NCBI GenBank assembly: GCA_009774345.1
Contig: VSNR01000088.1
Location: 1-18,361, forward strand
Direction: 5' to 3'
Origin: Lachnospiraceae bacterium
GTDB lineage: Bacteria > Bacillota > Clostridia > Lachnospirales > Lachnospiraceae
Length of the DNA: 18,361 nucleotides
Every line of letters begins with the position of its first letter. The stretch's first letter is position 1. The notes under the pieces were generated by a model. The model saw only the letters and a program-made list of their open reading frames with translations. It did no database searches and was not told where the DNA came from. The translations under genes were made by a program, and so were the position numbers. Shown in pieces: positions 7,370-14,749 of this stretch.

Positions 7370-8655
7370 ATGGCTATTTTTCACTCACAGATCGAGGCAA
7401 AAAATCTTGATTTAAGCGTTAATATTTTAAAAATGGAGCATGAGAATGTCGCTGGTGATGAACAGCGCCTACAGCAGATATTTATGAACATTATGGGTAA
7501 TGCCATTAAATTCACCCCTGAAGGTGGCAAAATTACCGTCAATATCAAGGAAATGCCTAGCGATATACCGGGAACCGGCTGTTATGAATTTACATTTGAA
7601 GATACGGGTATTGGCATGGAACAGGACTATATTGAAACAATATTTGATCCATTTTCACGGGCCTCAAATTCCAGTTCCAGCAAAATTGAAGGTACAGGGT
7701 TAGGTTTGACCATTGCTGTCAATATAGCCCGAATGATGAACGGCGATATTAAGGTTGAAAGTGTTTTGGGAAAAGGCTCAAAATTTACTGTCACGGTGCA
7801 ACTTAAAATCAATGCTCTTACCCCGACCGACATAGATAACTTTGCTGCACTGTCAGTTTTAGTAGTGGATGATGAGGAATTTGCATGCGAAAGCGCCTGT
7901 GAAACTTTAAGAAGTCTTAACATTGACGCAGAATATGTATTGGACGGCGACCGTGCCGTTAAACGGATTACGGAAGCGAAAGATACCGGAAAGGATTTTT
8001 CTGTGGTAATCCTTGATTGAAAAATGCCTAAGAAAGATGGTATAGAAACAGCGAAAGACATCCGCAGGACAGTTGGCGATGACATCCCTATCATCATCTT
8101 ATCAGCCTATGACTGGTCGCATATTGGAAAAGATGCTATGGATGCCGGAGTAAATGCTTTTATTGAAAAACCTTTGTTTAAGTCCCGGCTGACGCAAACA
8201 TTAAAAAGTGTTCTTGGTGATAATGATAGAAAAAAGAAGCTACTGCTATCGAATCTTTCCAACAGCAGGATTTTTCAGGCAACAGGGTTCTGCTGGTAGA
8301 AGATGTTGAACTGAATATTGAAGTGGCAACGGAAATTCTAAATATAGTGGGTATTCGGGTGGAACAGGCCATGAACGGACAATTAGCAGTTAATAAAGTT
8401 ATGGAACACGAAGCAGGGTATTTTGACTTGATTTTTATGGATATTCAAATGCCTGTTATGGATGGGTATGAGGCAGCAAAGCAGATCAGATCCGCAGACA
8501 GAGATGATTTGAAAAAAATTCCTATCGTTGCTATGACGGCAGATGCTTTTGCAGATGATGTCAGAAAATCAAGAGAAGCAGGAATAAATGATCATATTGC
8601 TAAGCCTATAGATGTCCAAAAACTGATGCACATTTTACAGAAATGGATACAGTAA
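7370..8655 (+). pseudogene. C-terminal part of a hybrid histidine kinase: HATPase and two receiver domains
   Basis: Order: an ATPase domain with N box QQIFMNIMGNAIKFTPEGG, G1 DTGIGM, F box IFDPFSRA and G2 GTGLGL; receiver 1 (VLVVDDEEF, phospho-acceptor Asp in VVILD, Lys in FIEKPLF); receiver 2 (VLLVEDVELN, Asp in LIFMDIQMP, Lys in HIAKPID). Such hybrid kinases pass phosphate from a sensor His to Asp residues. The sensor region and the His-containing dimerisation domain are gone: upstream of IFHSQIEAKN the frame meets TAA at 7352. A TGA at 8018-8020 stands where VILD-W-KMP expects Trp, and a frameshift in the A-run near 8231-8236 displaces receiver 2 into another frame (EATAIESFQQQDFSGNR joins it). 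Three independent lesions make this a pseudogene. Confidence 0.85.
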
Positions 8656-8681
8656 TTATTCGTATTTTTTCTTGAATAACA

Positions 8682-8717
8682 GGAACAAAGGAGTGATTTA
8701 CCTTGCTCCTTTGTCCC
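8682..8717. terminator. Hairpin between the kinase remnant and the relaxase remnant
   Basis: GGAACAAAGGAG (8682-8693) pairs with CTCCTTTGTCCC (8706-8717) at 11 of 12 positions. It lies 27 bases after the kinase stop and overlaps the last codons of the convergent relaxase remnant. No T-run follows on either side, so it may be a weak bidirectional terminator. Confidence 0.4.
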
Positions 8718-9095
8718 TGTCTTTGAGAGATTGCCTTGATTGATGTTTAGAATTTTTATCTTTATAATCATATACCCGCTTTCTTTTTTCCGCCTTCCAG
8801 TATTTTCCCCATATCTTTCTTCCCACTTATCCGATTTGTCCTGATAATCCGCATAAGCTGTCTTATCAGCGGCAAAGGCTTTGTAGAAATCGTGCACCGA
8901 TTGAAATCCATACTGTTTGACGATACCCGACAAGCCGACTTTCAGAAGATCTATTTCCTCATTCTTGCGGTCAATCCTGCTTTGCAGTTCCCTTTTATTT
9001 GTCAGTTTTGCAAATCCTTTCAGGCTGTTACGCTCACTCTCCAACTCATTGCGCTCCCTCTCTGCGTCAAAGATAATCCCGTTTTGACGGTTTAG
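8698..9095 (-). pseudogene. C-terminal remnant of a MobA/MobL-like relaxase
   Basis: The minus strand reads LNRQNGIIFDAERERNELES, then LKGFAKLTNKRELQSRIDRKNEEIDLLKVGLSGIVKQYGFQSVHDFYKAFAADK and DKWEERYG: the coiled-coil tail of mobilisation relaxases of Clostridia integrative elements. A one-base slip in the A-rich run at about 8779-8791 moves the true end into another frame, which reads RVYDYKDKNSKHQ...KDRDKGAR and stops at TAA (8698-8700). The catalytic N-terminal relaxase domain is absent: the gene is cut at about 9095 where group II intron sequence begins. It shows that a mobilisable element once occupied this site. Confidence 0.7.
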
Positions 9096-9596
9096 TTGTT
9101 AGGGCATGGTCCTGTTCTCCATTGAGAAGTTTTTCGCTGATCCAAAAAACGGAACTTTGGAGAACAAATAAACCACCTGCTCTGCGGGTGGAAATCTCGT
9201 CCGGTAAGGTATTAGCCACGTCACCGGAAGCGAGTCTTGGGATTGTGCTGGCAACAGTACAGTCTAAGCGTAGACAGTAAGACAGTAGGGTAGCCATTGA
9301 GCACCGAAATAAACTTAATCCAGCAGGCCGACGCTGTTGTGTGGGCGGAAAGCAAAACACCAGTTTATCGATATGGCGAGATTTCGGGTGCTGCTACGGT
9401 GTCGGAGAACCTATCATGCTGTACAAGGACAATGCGTCAACGTGGGAGAGCCAACACTTTCCGGCAGAGGAAACTGCCGGTATGCCGTACAACCGCAAGG
9501 GAGGAAAAAAACGGGGTGAGAGCAGTAATACAATTGAATAGTGTAAGCGAAAGCGGTGAAAGCCGCCGGAGGGAAGCCGAGAGGGGGACAAACCTC

Positions 9597-10286
9597 ATGC
9601 CCCTGCTGTGCAAGGCAATATCGAAGAGGAAACATTGGCCATACTCAGAGGTGGAAAAGCGATTGGAACGAAATTGGAGAGAATATCGCAGTTAACCCGG
9701 TCATGGTCTTTACATCCATAGGGCATTCTCTTAACGAAGAATTGTTAAGAGAATGCCATGAAAAGATGGATGGGAAGAAAGCTGTAGGAATCGATGGGAT
9801 ATCGAAAGAGGAATACGGCGCGCATCTGGAGGAAAAACTGGAATTGCTTGAAGAGCGGATAAAGAACAAGTCCTATAAGCCTAAGCCGGCAAGGAAAGTG
9901 GAGATATCGAAAGAGGATGGGAAGACAAGACCGATAAGTATCTATTGTTACGAAGATAAACTGGTGCAGGAGGCGCTCCGGCGCATACTGGAGGCTGTGT
10001 TTGAACCGCACTTCTATGATGAGATGATGGGGTTCCGGCCGGGGAGGGGATGCCACCAGGCACTACGGCTGTTGAGCACGTATATCGAGAAAAGGTACAC
10101 GGGATACGTGCTGGATGCGGACATCAAGTCTTTCTTTAACCACCTTGACCATGAATGGGCAGTGAAGTTCATCGAATCGAAAATCAAAGACCCGAACATC
10201 ATACGGCTGGTCAGACGGATGCTGAAAGCCGGAATTATGGAAGACTATCAGTTTTCGGCTACGGAAGCCGGTTCCGGGCAGGGCGG
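9597..10286 (+). pseudogene. Group II intron reverse transcriptase/maturase, 5' part
   Basis: ATG 9597 follows GAGGGGG and starts MPLLCKAISKRKHWPYSEVEKRLER. One extra A in CGAAATTGG (9671-9673) then shifts the frame to IGENIAVNPVMVFTSIGHSL and on through GKKAVGIDGISKEEYG, KTRPISIYCYEDKLVQEALRR, FEPHFYDEMMGFRPGRGCHQAL and VLDADIKSFFNHLDHEW, i.e. reverse-transcriptase blocks up to the first catalytic Asp (DADIKSFF), ending at SATEAGSGQGG. Here the RIT interrupts it; the reading frame resumes exactly at 13611. FRPGRGCH and the AGSGQGG pre-block are hallmarks of intron-encoded enzymes. A 7-block core would need the second half for the YADD residues. Confidence 0.88.
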
Positions 10287-10314
10287 CTTATGCAGAGATA
10301 AATTTTATGCCGAG
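10287..10314 (+). repeat. RIT left terminal inverted repeat
   Basis: Begins CTTATGCAGAG and ends TTATGCCGAG. It matches the reverse complement of 13582-13609 at 23 of 28 positions, including the first six and the last ten. Confidence 0.85.
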
Positions 10315-10359
10315 TTAATTCGTTCTTTCCCTGGGAAACGGGGATTTTTGATAAATCAT

Positions 10360-10381
10360 TTCGGCATAATACAGCCATAAG
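10360..10381 (-). repeat. RIT left subterminal inverted motif
   Basis: TTCGGCATAA with CATAAG 7 bases later is an inverted, shortened version of the terminal motif. The core TTATGCCGAG (10305-10314) and its inverted partner (10361-10369) span 65 bases, mirrored by 13526-13591 at the other end. Confidence 0.65.
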
Positions 10382-10433
10382 CGTCCATTTTTGCTATTCT
10401 GTAATCATCAAACATAGAAAGGAGCCATTGCTC

Positions 10434-11669
10434 ATGAAACTTGAAATGATTACAGAAGGTCTGAAAGAACTGTTGCTGGAAAACCATTATAATCCCGCAA
10501 CCATCCGTTTTTATGAGAGGGAATGGAAAAAAATCCATACTTTTCTCACTGACGAATATGGGGATACCGAGTACGAAATGGAACGCGGACTCAGGTATCT
10601 TGAAAAACAGTACAGCCTGATCACCCGGTATAATGACGGAACCCTGTCACAGCAGAGGGTACAGCTGCTCCGAGTGGTGCACATGCTTGAAGATTACAGT
10701 CTCCATAAGGTACTGACCCGGAGGTACCATGCATCAAAAAATCCACTTACGGTGGGAGAAAGCTATTCTTCCTTATTTCGTGAATACACAGACTGTTTGG
10801 ATTCATCTGAATTATCTGCCAGTACCATCAGCCACTATAAAGGGATTGCCACCGTGTTCCTGGATTATCTTACCCAGCGGAAGATTTTATCCGTGGGACA
10901 GATCACAATGGATATCTGCAATTCATACCTGAAAACACTGGACGGTTACAGTTTTAAAACAGTTGAGCAGAATGTCTGTGGAGTAAGGCATTTCCTGAGG
11001 TTCCTGTATTCTTCTGGAAATATACCGGACAATTATGCAGGAAAAATCCACATGCCGCCTGTTTCCAGGAGTGCAAAAATCCCATCGGCATGGCAGGCAG
11101 ATGAACTTAAAGCAATGCTTGCAGCCATTGACAGGAACAATCCCATCGGAAAGCGGGATTATGCCATGATCCTTCTCGCATGTGTGCTCGGGCTGCGGAT
11201 CGGCGATATCAAAAGCCTCCGTTTCAGCAGTTTTAACTGGGAGGAAAAAAAGCTGTCCATCATCCAGCATAAGACGCATAAGCCATTAACCCTGCCGGTG
11301 CCCGATGCTGTCGGCTGGGCAGTGATCGATTACATCAAAAACGGCCGCCCGCATTATTATGAATCCGATATCGTATTTCTGAAACATATGCCGCCGTTTG
11401 ACCCGATCGGTGACGAAAACCATATGCAGCGGCAGATCATCCGCTACATGAGAAAGGCAGGTATTGACCAGCGGGGCAGAAAGCATTCCGGATTTCATTC
11501 CTTAAGACATTCTGCCGGATCCATGCTGCTGGAAATGGAAACTCCCCTTCCGGTCATTACAGATATCCTCGGCCATTCGGATTCCGGTACAACCGCCGTC
11601 TATCTCAAAACAGACCTTCAGAAACTGGCCGAATGCGTGCTTTCTCCGGAGGGTTTCTGCCATGAATGA
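10434..11669 (+). CDS. RIT tyrosine recombinase A (RitA)
   Basis: 411 residues from ATG 10434, chosen over TTG 10428 because AAAGGAG is 9 bases upstream of the ATG. The N-terminal half is an SAM-like core-binding domain pair; the catalytic domain carries Arg in LLACVLGLRIGDI (about residue 254), Lys in the beta-hairpin HKTHKPLTLPVP, His-x-x-Arg in FHSLRHSAGSML (about 354), His in ILGHSDSGTTA and the nucleophile Tyr in VYLKTD (about 388). All six catalytic positions of tyrosine recombinases are present, so this is the only member of the trio that looks active. Its last codons overlap the start of the next gene (ATGAATGA, 11662-11669), suggesting coupled translation. Confidence 0.85.
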   Translation: MKLEMITEGLKELLLENHYNPATIRFYEREWKKIHTFLTDEYGDTEYEMERGLRYLEKQYSLITRYNDGTLSQQRVQLLRVVHMLEDYSLHKVLTRRYHASKNPLTVGESYSSLFREYTDCLDSSELSASTISHYKGIATVFLDYLTQRKILSVGQITMDICNSYLKTLDGYSFKTVEQNVCGVRHFLRFLYSSGNIPDNYAGKIHMPPVSRSAKIPSAWQADELKAMLAAIDRNNPIGKRDYAMILLACVLGLRIGDIKSLRFSSFNWEEKKLSIIQHKTHKPLTLPVPDAVGWAVIDYIKNGRPHYYESDIVFLKHMPPFDPIGDENHMQRQIIRYMRKAGIDQRGRKHSGFHSLRHSAGSMLLEMETPLPVITDILGHSDSGTTAVYLKTDLQKLAECVLSPEGFCHE

Positions 11670-12644
11670 TACGGTTTACTCAAGTGTTTTTAAAAAGGAG
11701 TTTCAGGATCTGGTAGACCTGAAAAGGGCGCTTGGTTTTACATACCATACAGAGGCCTGTGCATTCCGCCGGATTGATTCATTTTTCATTGAAAACAGGC
11801 TCTCCACTAAATGTGTCACAAAAGAGTTATGTGATCTCTGGTGCCGCAAAAGAAGCCACGAGTCTGTCACCAACCAGGCCGCACGCATCAGCACGCTCCG
11901 GGTTTTCTGCAGATACCTGGATGACATAGGAATCCCGGCATACATTCCGCCAAAGGGATTTGTCAGAAAGTGTGCCAGATATGATGCACATATTTATACG
12001 GATGAAGAACTCCAAAAATTCTTTGCTGCGGTTGACAAAAGCCAGTCGGTACCGGGTGAATGTCCTTACCGCGGTGAGGTCATGCCTGTTTTTTCCGCAT
12101 TCTCTATACCAGCGGCATGAGGGTTTCAGAACTCCGCCTGGCCAGGCTCAGGGATTTTAACCCTGATCAGGGCTGTATCACTCTACAGGGGGCTAAAAAC
12201 CACAAAGACCGTATTGTCCCGCTCCACCCGCTGCTCACGGCCAGATGTATAGAGCTGAAAAAGAAGATTCATTCTTCTTCTCCGGAGGATGAGTATTTCT
12301 TTATGATACGTCCCGGCCAGCCGATGCCCCTGGTAAATGTTTACCGGAACTTCAGGAGGTATCTGGAAAATGCAGGCATCCCACATACCGGCCGCGGCCC
12401 GCGCGTCCACGACTTCCGGCATACCTACTGTGTAAACCTCCTGCGTAAATGGACAGATGAGGGGAAAGACCTTATGGCTTATCTGCCATATATGAAGACG
12501 ATGCTCGGCCATGAGGGATTTGAAGGGACCGCCTATTATCTCAAACTTACAGCGGAACGTTTCCCATATATAAAGGAATGTCTAAAATCATCCTTTCCAG
12601 ACCTGATAAAGGAGGTGTCTGTCAATGAACAGGAATTCTACTGA
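11662..12644 (+). pseudogene. RIT tyrosine recombinase B (RitB), frameshifted
   Basis: Reading starts at ATG 11662, overlapping RitA. MNDTVYSSVFKKEFQDLVDLKRALGF to RGEVMPVF is the DNA-binding half. At a run of six T (about 12089-12094) the frame slips: the zero frame gives SAFSIPAA and stops at 12120, while the -1 frame gives FRILYTSGMRVSELRLARL with the first catalytic Arg. The rest follows: HDFRHTYCVN (His-x-x-Arg), MLGHEGFEG (His) and AYYLKLT (Tyr). Loss of one T explains it; about 327 residues would result if repaired. The zero-frame codons GTT TTT TCC are a poor match to a canonical slippery heptamer, so decay is more likely than programmed shifting. A stop at 12642-12644 overlaps the RitC start. 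Confidence 0.8.
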
Positions 12645-13519
12645 TTTTGCCTGTCTTGTCACCGGATTCCTTTTATGTAAAGGATTTTAAGCGGGAACTG
12701 GTTATAGAATTCCTTGAATGGTACCGCCAAAAAGGTGCCGGCATTCAAGCCGCAAACCAGAGGCTGGCCGCCATAAAGGCATTTGCCGGCTATGCCCAGT
12801 TTGAAAGCATTGAATGCATTGCCCCGCTGCAGGAAGTTGCCGGTATCAAAGCAAAAAAAGCACCGCCCGGGGAAGTCTCATTTTTGACGGTGGCGCAAAT
12901 GTCCGCACTCATAAACAGGCCGGATGTCAATACCCATACCGGATTCAGGCACCGGGTAATCCTTACCCTGCTGTATGACAGCGGCTGCCGTGTCCAGGAA
13001 CTGTGTGATATAACGGTTGGCGATGTTTTCCTGAATGCCACTTCCACAGTCCGCCTTCACGGCAAGGGCAATAAAAACCGCACCGTGGTAATCGCAGATG
13101 AAACTGCAGCCCTTCTAAAGAACTATATGCAGCGATATCTGCAGGGGGCACCTGGGACACAGCCCCTTATCACAAACAGGTGCCGCCAAAGGATTGACCG
13201 TGACGGCATTGCATACATCATTAAGAAATATGCGGAAGAGATCCACAGGGAAGATCCTGCTTTTCCAGAACATGTCCACTGCCATATGTTTCGGCACAGT
13301 AAAGCCATGCATATGCTGGAAGCCGGAATAAATATCATCTACATCCGGGATTTTCTTGACCATGAAGACATTTCGACAACAATGGTCTATGTCCGGGCGG
13401 ATAACCGCCTGAAAAATGATGCTGTTAATAAACTGGCCCCAAAGGTCACAGGAGAAACAGGACTGCCTGATTGGAGTAAAGATAAAGATCTCATGCAGTT
13501 TCTGAATTCTCTGAAATAG
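12625..13519 (+). pseudogene. RIT tyrosine recombinase C (RitC), N-terminal deletion
   Basis: ATG 12625 follows a perfect AAAGGAGGT (12608-12616) and reads MNRNSTDFACLVTGFL, then shifts frame and stops. The remainder (FYVKDFKRELVIEFLEWYR onward) is in the +1 frame to TAG 13519. The natural N-terminal DNA-binding domain should continue for roughly 40 more residues between these two pieces, so an internal out-of-frame deletion at about 12665-12680 is the best reading. The catalytic domain is complete: DSGCRVQELCDI (Arg), HGKGNKNRTVVI, HMFRHSKAMHML (His-x-x-Arg), FLDHEDIST (His; relatives often have GHED) and MVYVRAD (Tyr). An alternative TTG start at 12647 would give 290 residues but has no ribosome site. 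Confidence 0.75.
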
Positions 13520-13525
13520 TGATTA

Positions 13526-13535
13526 TTATGCCGAG
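13526..13535 (+). repeat. RIT right subterminal motif
   Basis: TTATGCCGAG repeats the core of the left terminal repeat in direct orientation and pairs with its inverse at 13582-13591, forming the right end's inverted pair (66 bases across). It starts 7 bases after the RitC stop. Confidence 0.65.
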
Positions 13536-13581
13536 TTCAGTAGCTGCTGGTATTAATAAATACTAAGCTGGCAGGCTGTAT

Positions 13582-13609
13582 CTCGGCATAACATCTAACT
13601 CCACATAAG
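13582..13609 (-). repeat. RIT right terminal inverted repeat
   Basis: Starts CTCGGCATAAC and ends CATAAG on the plus strand. Inverted, it matches the left terminus at 23 of 28 positions. Confidence 0.85.
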
Positions 13610-13610
13610 G

Positions 13611-14013
13611 TTCCGTCTGTTCGCCAATCATTGCAAACATATATATGCATTATGCACTGGTATGGTGGCTCAAGGAAAAGATACAGCCAAAGGCTAAGGG
13701 ATTCTGTGGGCTGGTGGTGTATGCGGACGATTTTGTGGCCTGCTTCCAATATAAATGGGAAGCGGAACGGTTCTACGAACAGCTGAAAAAGAGAATGGGA
13801 TACTTTGGACTGGAACTGCAGGAAGACAAAAGCAGGCTGATTAAGTTCGGCAGATTCGCCGGACAAGACGCAAAGGAGAAAGGAAGAAAATTCCTGTTCT
13901 ACTGACTAAACCGCAGGAGCCAGCGCAAAAGCTACACATGGGAGGATTTCAGGGATTTCATGAAAGCAAAGCCGCTGGTGGCACCTAAGATATATGTCAG
14001 TATTTATGCTTGA
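13611..14013 (+). pseudogene. Group II intron reverse transcriptase/maturase, 3' part
   Basis: The frame continues from 10286 as SVCSPIIANIYMHYALVWW, then GFCGLVVYADDFVACFQY with the catalytic YADD, and ELQEDKSRLIKFGRFAGQDAKEKGRK. There the thumb and most of domain X are missing: the next residues FLFY-stop-LNRRSQRKSYTWEDF belong near the enzyme's C-terminus, so roughly 100 residues were deleted at about 13890. The TGA at 13903-13905 stands where relatives have Trp. The C-terminus ends KAKPLVAPKIYVSIYA, TGA 14011-14013. Even with the RIT removed this enzyme could not act as a maturase. Confidence 0.85.
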
Positions 14014-14040
14014 TAACGGCTGAACAATCAGCCTTGCAAA

Positions 14041-14112
14041 GAGCCGGATGCGGTAACGCCGCACGTCCGGTTCCGTGAGGGATATGTCCTGTAAGGGGCA
14101 TATCTACTCGAC
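14041..14112 (+). ncRNA. Group II intron domains V and VI
   Basis: Positions 14041-14073 form the classic domain V hairpin: GAGCCGGATGCGG, a GTAAC-type loop, then CCGCACGTCCGGTTC, with a two-base bulge in the stem. This is the catalytic heart of the ribozyme. The next arm (about 14077-14107, GATATG pairing with CATATC) is domain VI, which would carry the bulged branch-point A. The 3' splice site lies at 14107-14112. Confidence 0.8.
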
Positions 14113-14318
14113 CAACGTGGAATTGTAAGTACCATATCGTTTTTGCACCGAAATATAGAAGAAAAATAATATATGGAGAGTTGAAACAGGACATAGCAAA
14201 TATTTTAAGCATGTTATGCAAGCGCAAAGAAGTGCATAACAAGTATGGCAATAGACATTTTTGGTGCAGAGGATATTACGTAGATACAGTAGGAAAAAAT
14301 ACCCCTTCTTTTTGCTGA
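14113..14318 (+). pseudogene. tnpA: IS200/IS605 TnpA remnant with internal deletion
   Basis: TWNCKYHIVFAPKYRRKIIYGELKQDIANILSMLCKRKEV is the N-terminus of a Y1 transposase. It is fused in frame to HNKYGNRHFWCRGYYVDTVGKN, the block with the catalytic Tyr, so about 50 residues including the His-x-His metal site are missing. The frame then ends in unrelated TPSFC-stop (14316-14318). The 5' end of the gene (start codon and first 8-10 residues) and the element's left end are absent; the sequence begins immediately at the intron's 3' end, so this is the intron's 3' exon. Confidence 0.8.
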
Positions 14319-14407
14319 AAAAGGGATATTTGCACATAGACGGCCATCATAAAATGAACCGCTATGCGACAAAGAAGGATTGGGTTAGCTGGGATTGCGA
14401 TACCTGA
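14319..14407 (+). other. Possible coding remnant of unknown origin
   Basis: Reading through from KKGYLHIDGHHKMNRYATKK to DWVSWDCDT ends in TGA 14405-14407. The composition is protein-like, but there is no start or ribosome site and I recognise no family. The rest of 14408-14476 shows nothing. Confidence 0.2.
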
Positions 14408-14476
14408 TTAGCTTATAACGGTATTCGGTTGTATCGCTTCAGGAATCTCCAAGGCTGATGCCGCTCCTTTCCCATC

Positions 14477-14733
14477 TTATTTTCTGGTCCCGTCCGGGCC
14501 GATGGTGAAACCGTCAATAGTGGTATTGATCGCTATAGAGCCGTCTGCGTAAAAGTAATACCACTTGCCGCCGATCTGTTTCCAGCCGCTGGTGAACATC
14601 CAGCCGTTATTGTCCAGCCAGTACCATTTTTCGCCGGCTTACAGCCAGCTGGTGGCGAGCTTGCCGTTTTTCATGTATTGCCAGGAGCCGCTGTGGTTCT
14701 GCATCCAGCCCTGGGCGGTCTGCGGGTCAATAA
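14477..14733 (-). pseudogene. Choline-binding-type cell-wall repeat protein, C-terminal remnant
   Basis: The minus strand reads AQGWMQNHSGSWQYMKNGKLATSWL, stop, AGEKWYWLDNNGWMFTSGWKQIGGKWYYFYADGS and ends GFTIGPDGTRK-TAA (14477-14479). The GW...WYY...DG periodicity is that of CW-binding (choline-binding-like) repeats, which anchor autolysins and adhesins to wall polymers. A TAA in frame near 14641 breaks it (one repeat boundary), and it is cut upstream at about 14733, next to the glucosaminidase on the opposite strand. The C-terminus itself looks natural. Confidence 0.7.
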
Positions 14734-14749
14734 AGACATCAGGGCGGCT

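Larger units (their letters stand above)
10287..13610 (+). mobile_element. Recombinase-in-trio (RIT) element
   Basis: A 3.3-kb insertion with three consecutive overlapping tyrosine recombinase genes in one direction (10434-13519), the defining feature of RIT elements, bounded by imperfect 28-bp terminal inverted repeats (10287-10314 and 13582-13609). Joining 10286 to 13611 restores the host gene frame across GSGQGG-SVCSPIIANIYMHY, so the limits are known to within one or two bases. At most 1-2 bp of target duplication is seen (one extra G). RIT movement is poorly understood; elements recombine without the large target duplications of DDE transposases. RitA looks intact, RitB and RitC are damaged, so this copy is probably immobile unless helped. 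Confidence 0.88.
9099..14112 (+). mobile_element. Group II intron, disrupted by a RIT element
   Basis: The interval holds a G+C-rich, highly structured non-coding stretch (9099-9596, expected domains I-III), a maturase/reverse transcriptase gene in the domain IV position (9597-14013, split by the RIT), and a canonical domain V followed by domain VI (14041-14112). The 5' boundary is set roughly, where relaxase homology ends (around GTTAGGGC); I do not see a standard GTGYG start, so it may be off by tens of bases or the 5' end may be lost. The 3' boundary lies between 14107 (CTAC) and 14112 (CGAC). Without the RIT the intron would be about 1.7 kb, short for a full maturase, in line with an internal deletion in the gene. 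The two flanks come from different genes. Confidence 0.75.

Noticed and set aside
9297..9695. Overlapping short frames at the start of the intron as genes
   Set aside because: They lie in the structured intron RNA region and give low-complexity, Cys/Arg-rich peptides. Only the part from ATG 9597 belongs to the RT.
10434..13519. The three recombinases as Tn554-type TnpA/TnpB/TnpC
   Set aside because: Tn554 has two tyrosine recombinases plus a small unrelated TnpC. Here all three carry tyrosine recombinase motifs and overlap, and the ends have inverted repeats, as in RIT elements.
8018..13905. Possible reassignment of TGA to Trp, since two TGA codons (8018 and 13903) stand where Trp is expected
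   Set aside because: TGA is the natural stop of several genes here (flavoprotein at 3186, RitA at 11669) and Trp is encoded by TGG throughout. Both sites lie in genes with other lesions, so they are nonsense mutations.
9597..14013. The reverse transcriptase as a diversity-generating retroelement or retron
   Set aside because: FRPGRGCH and DADIKSFF followed by YADD, a maturase-type C-terminal WLNRRSQ-like end, and a classic domain V hairpin just downstream identify a group II intron. No template/variable repeat pair was seen.
13997..14337. Minus-strand frames across the intron 3' end
   Set aside because: They overlap the catalytic domain V and the tnpA remnant; no ribosome site and no family resemblance.
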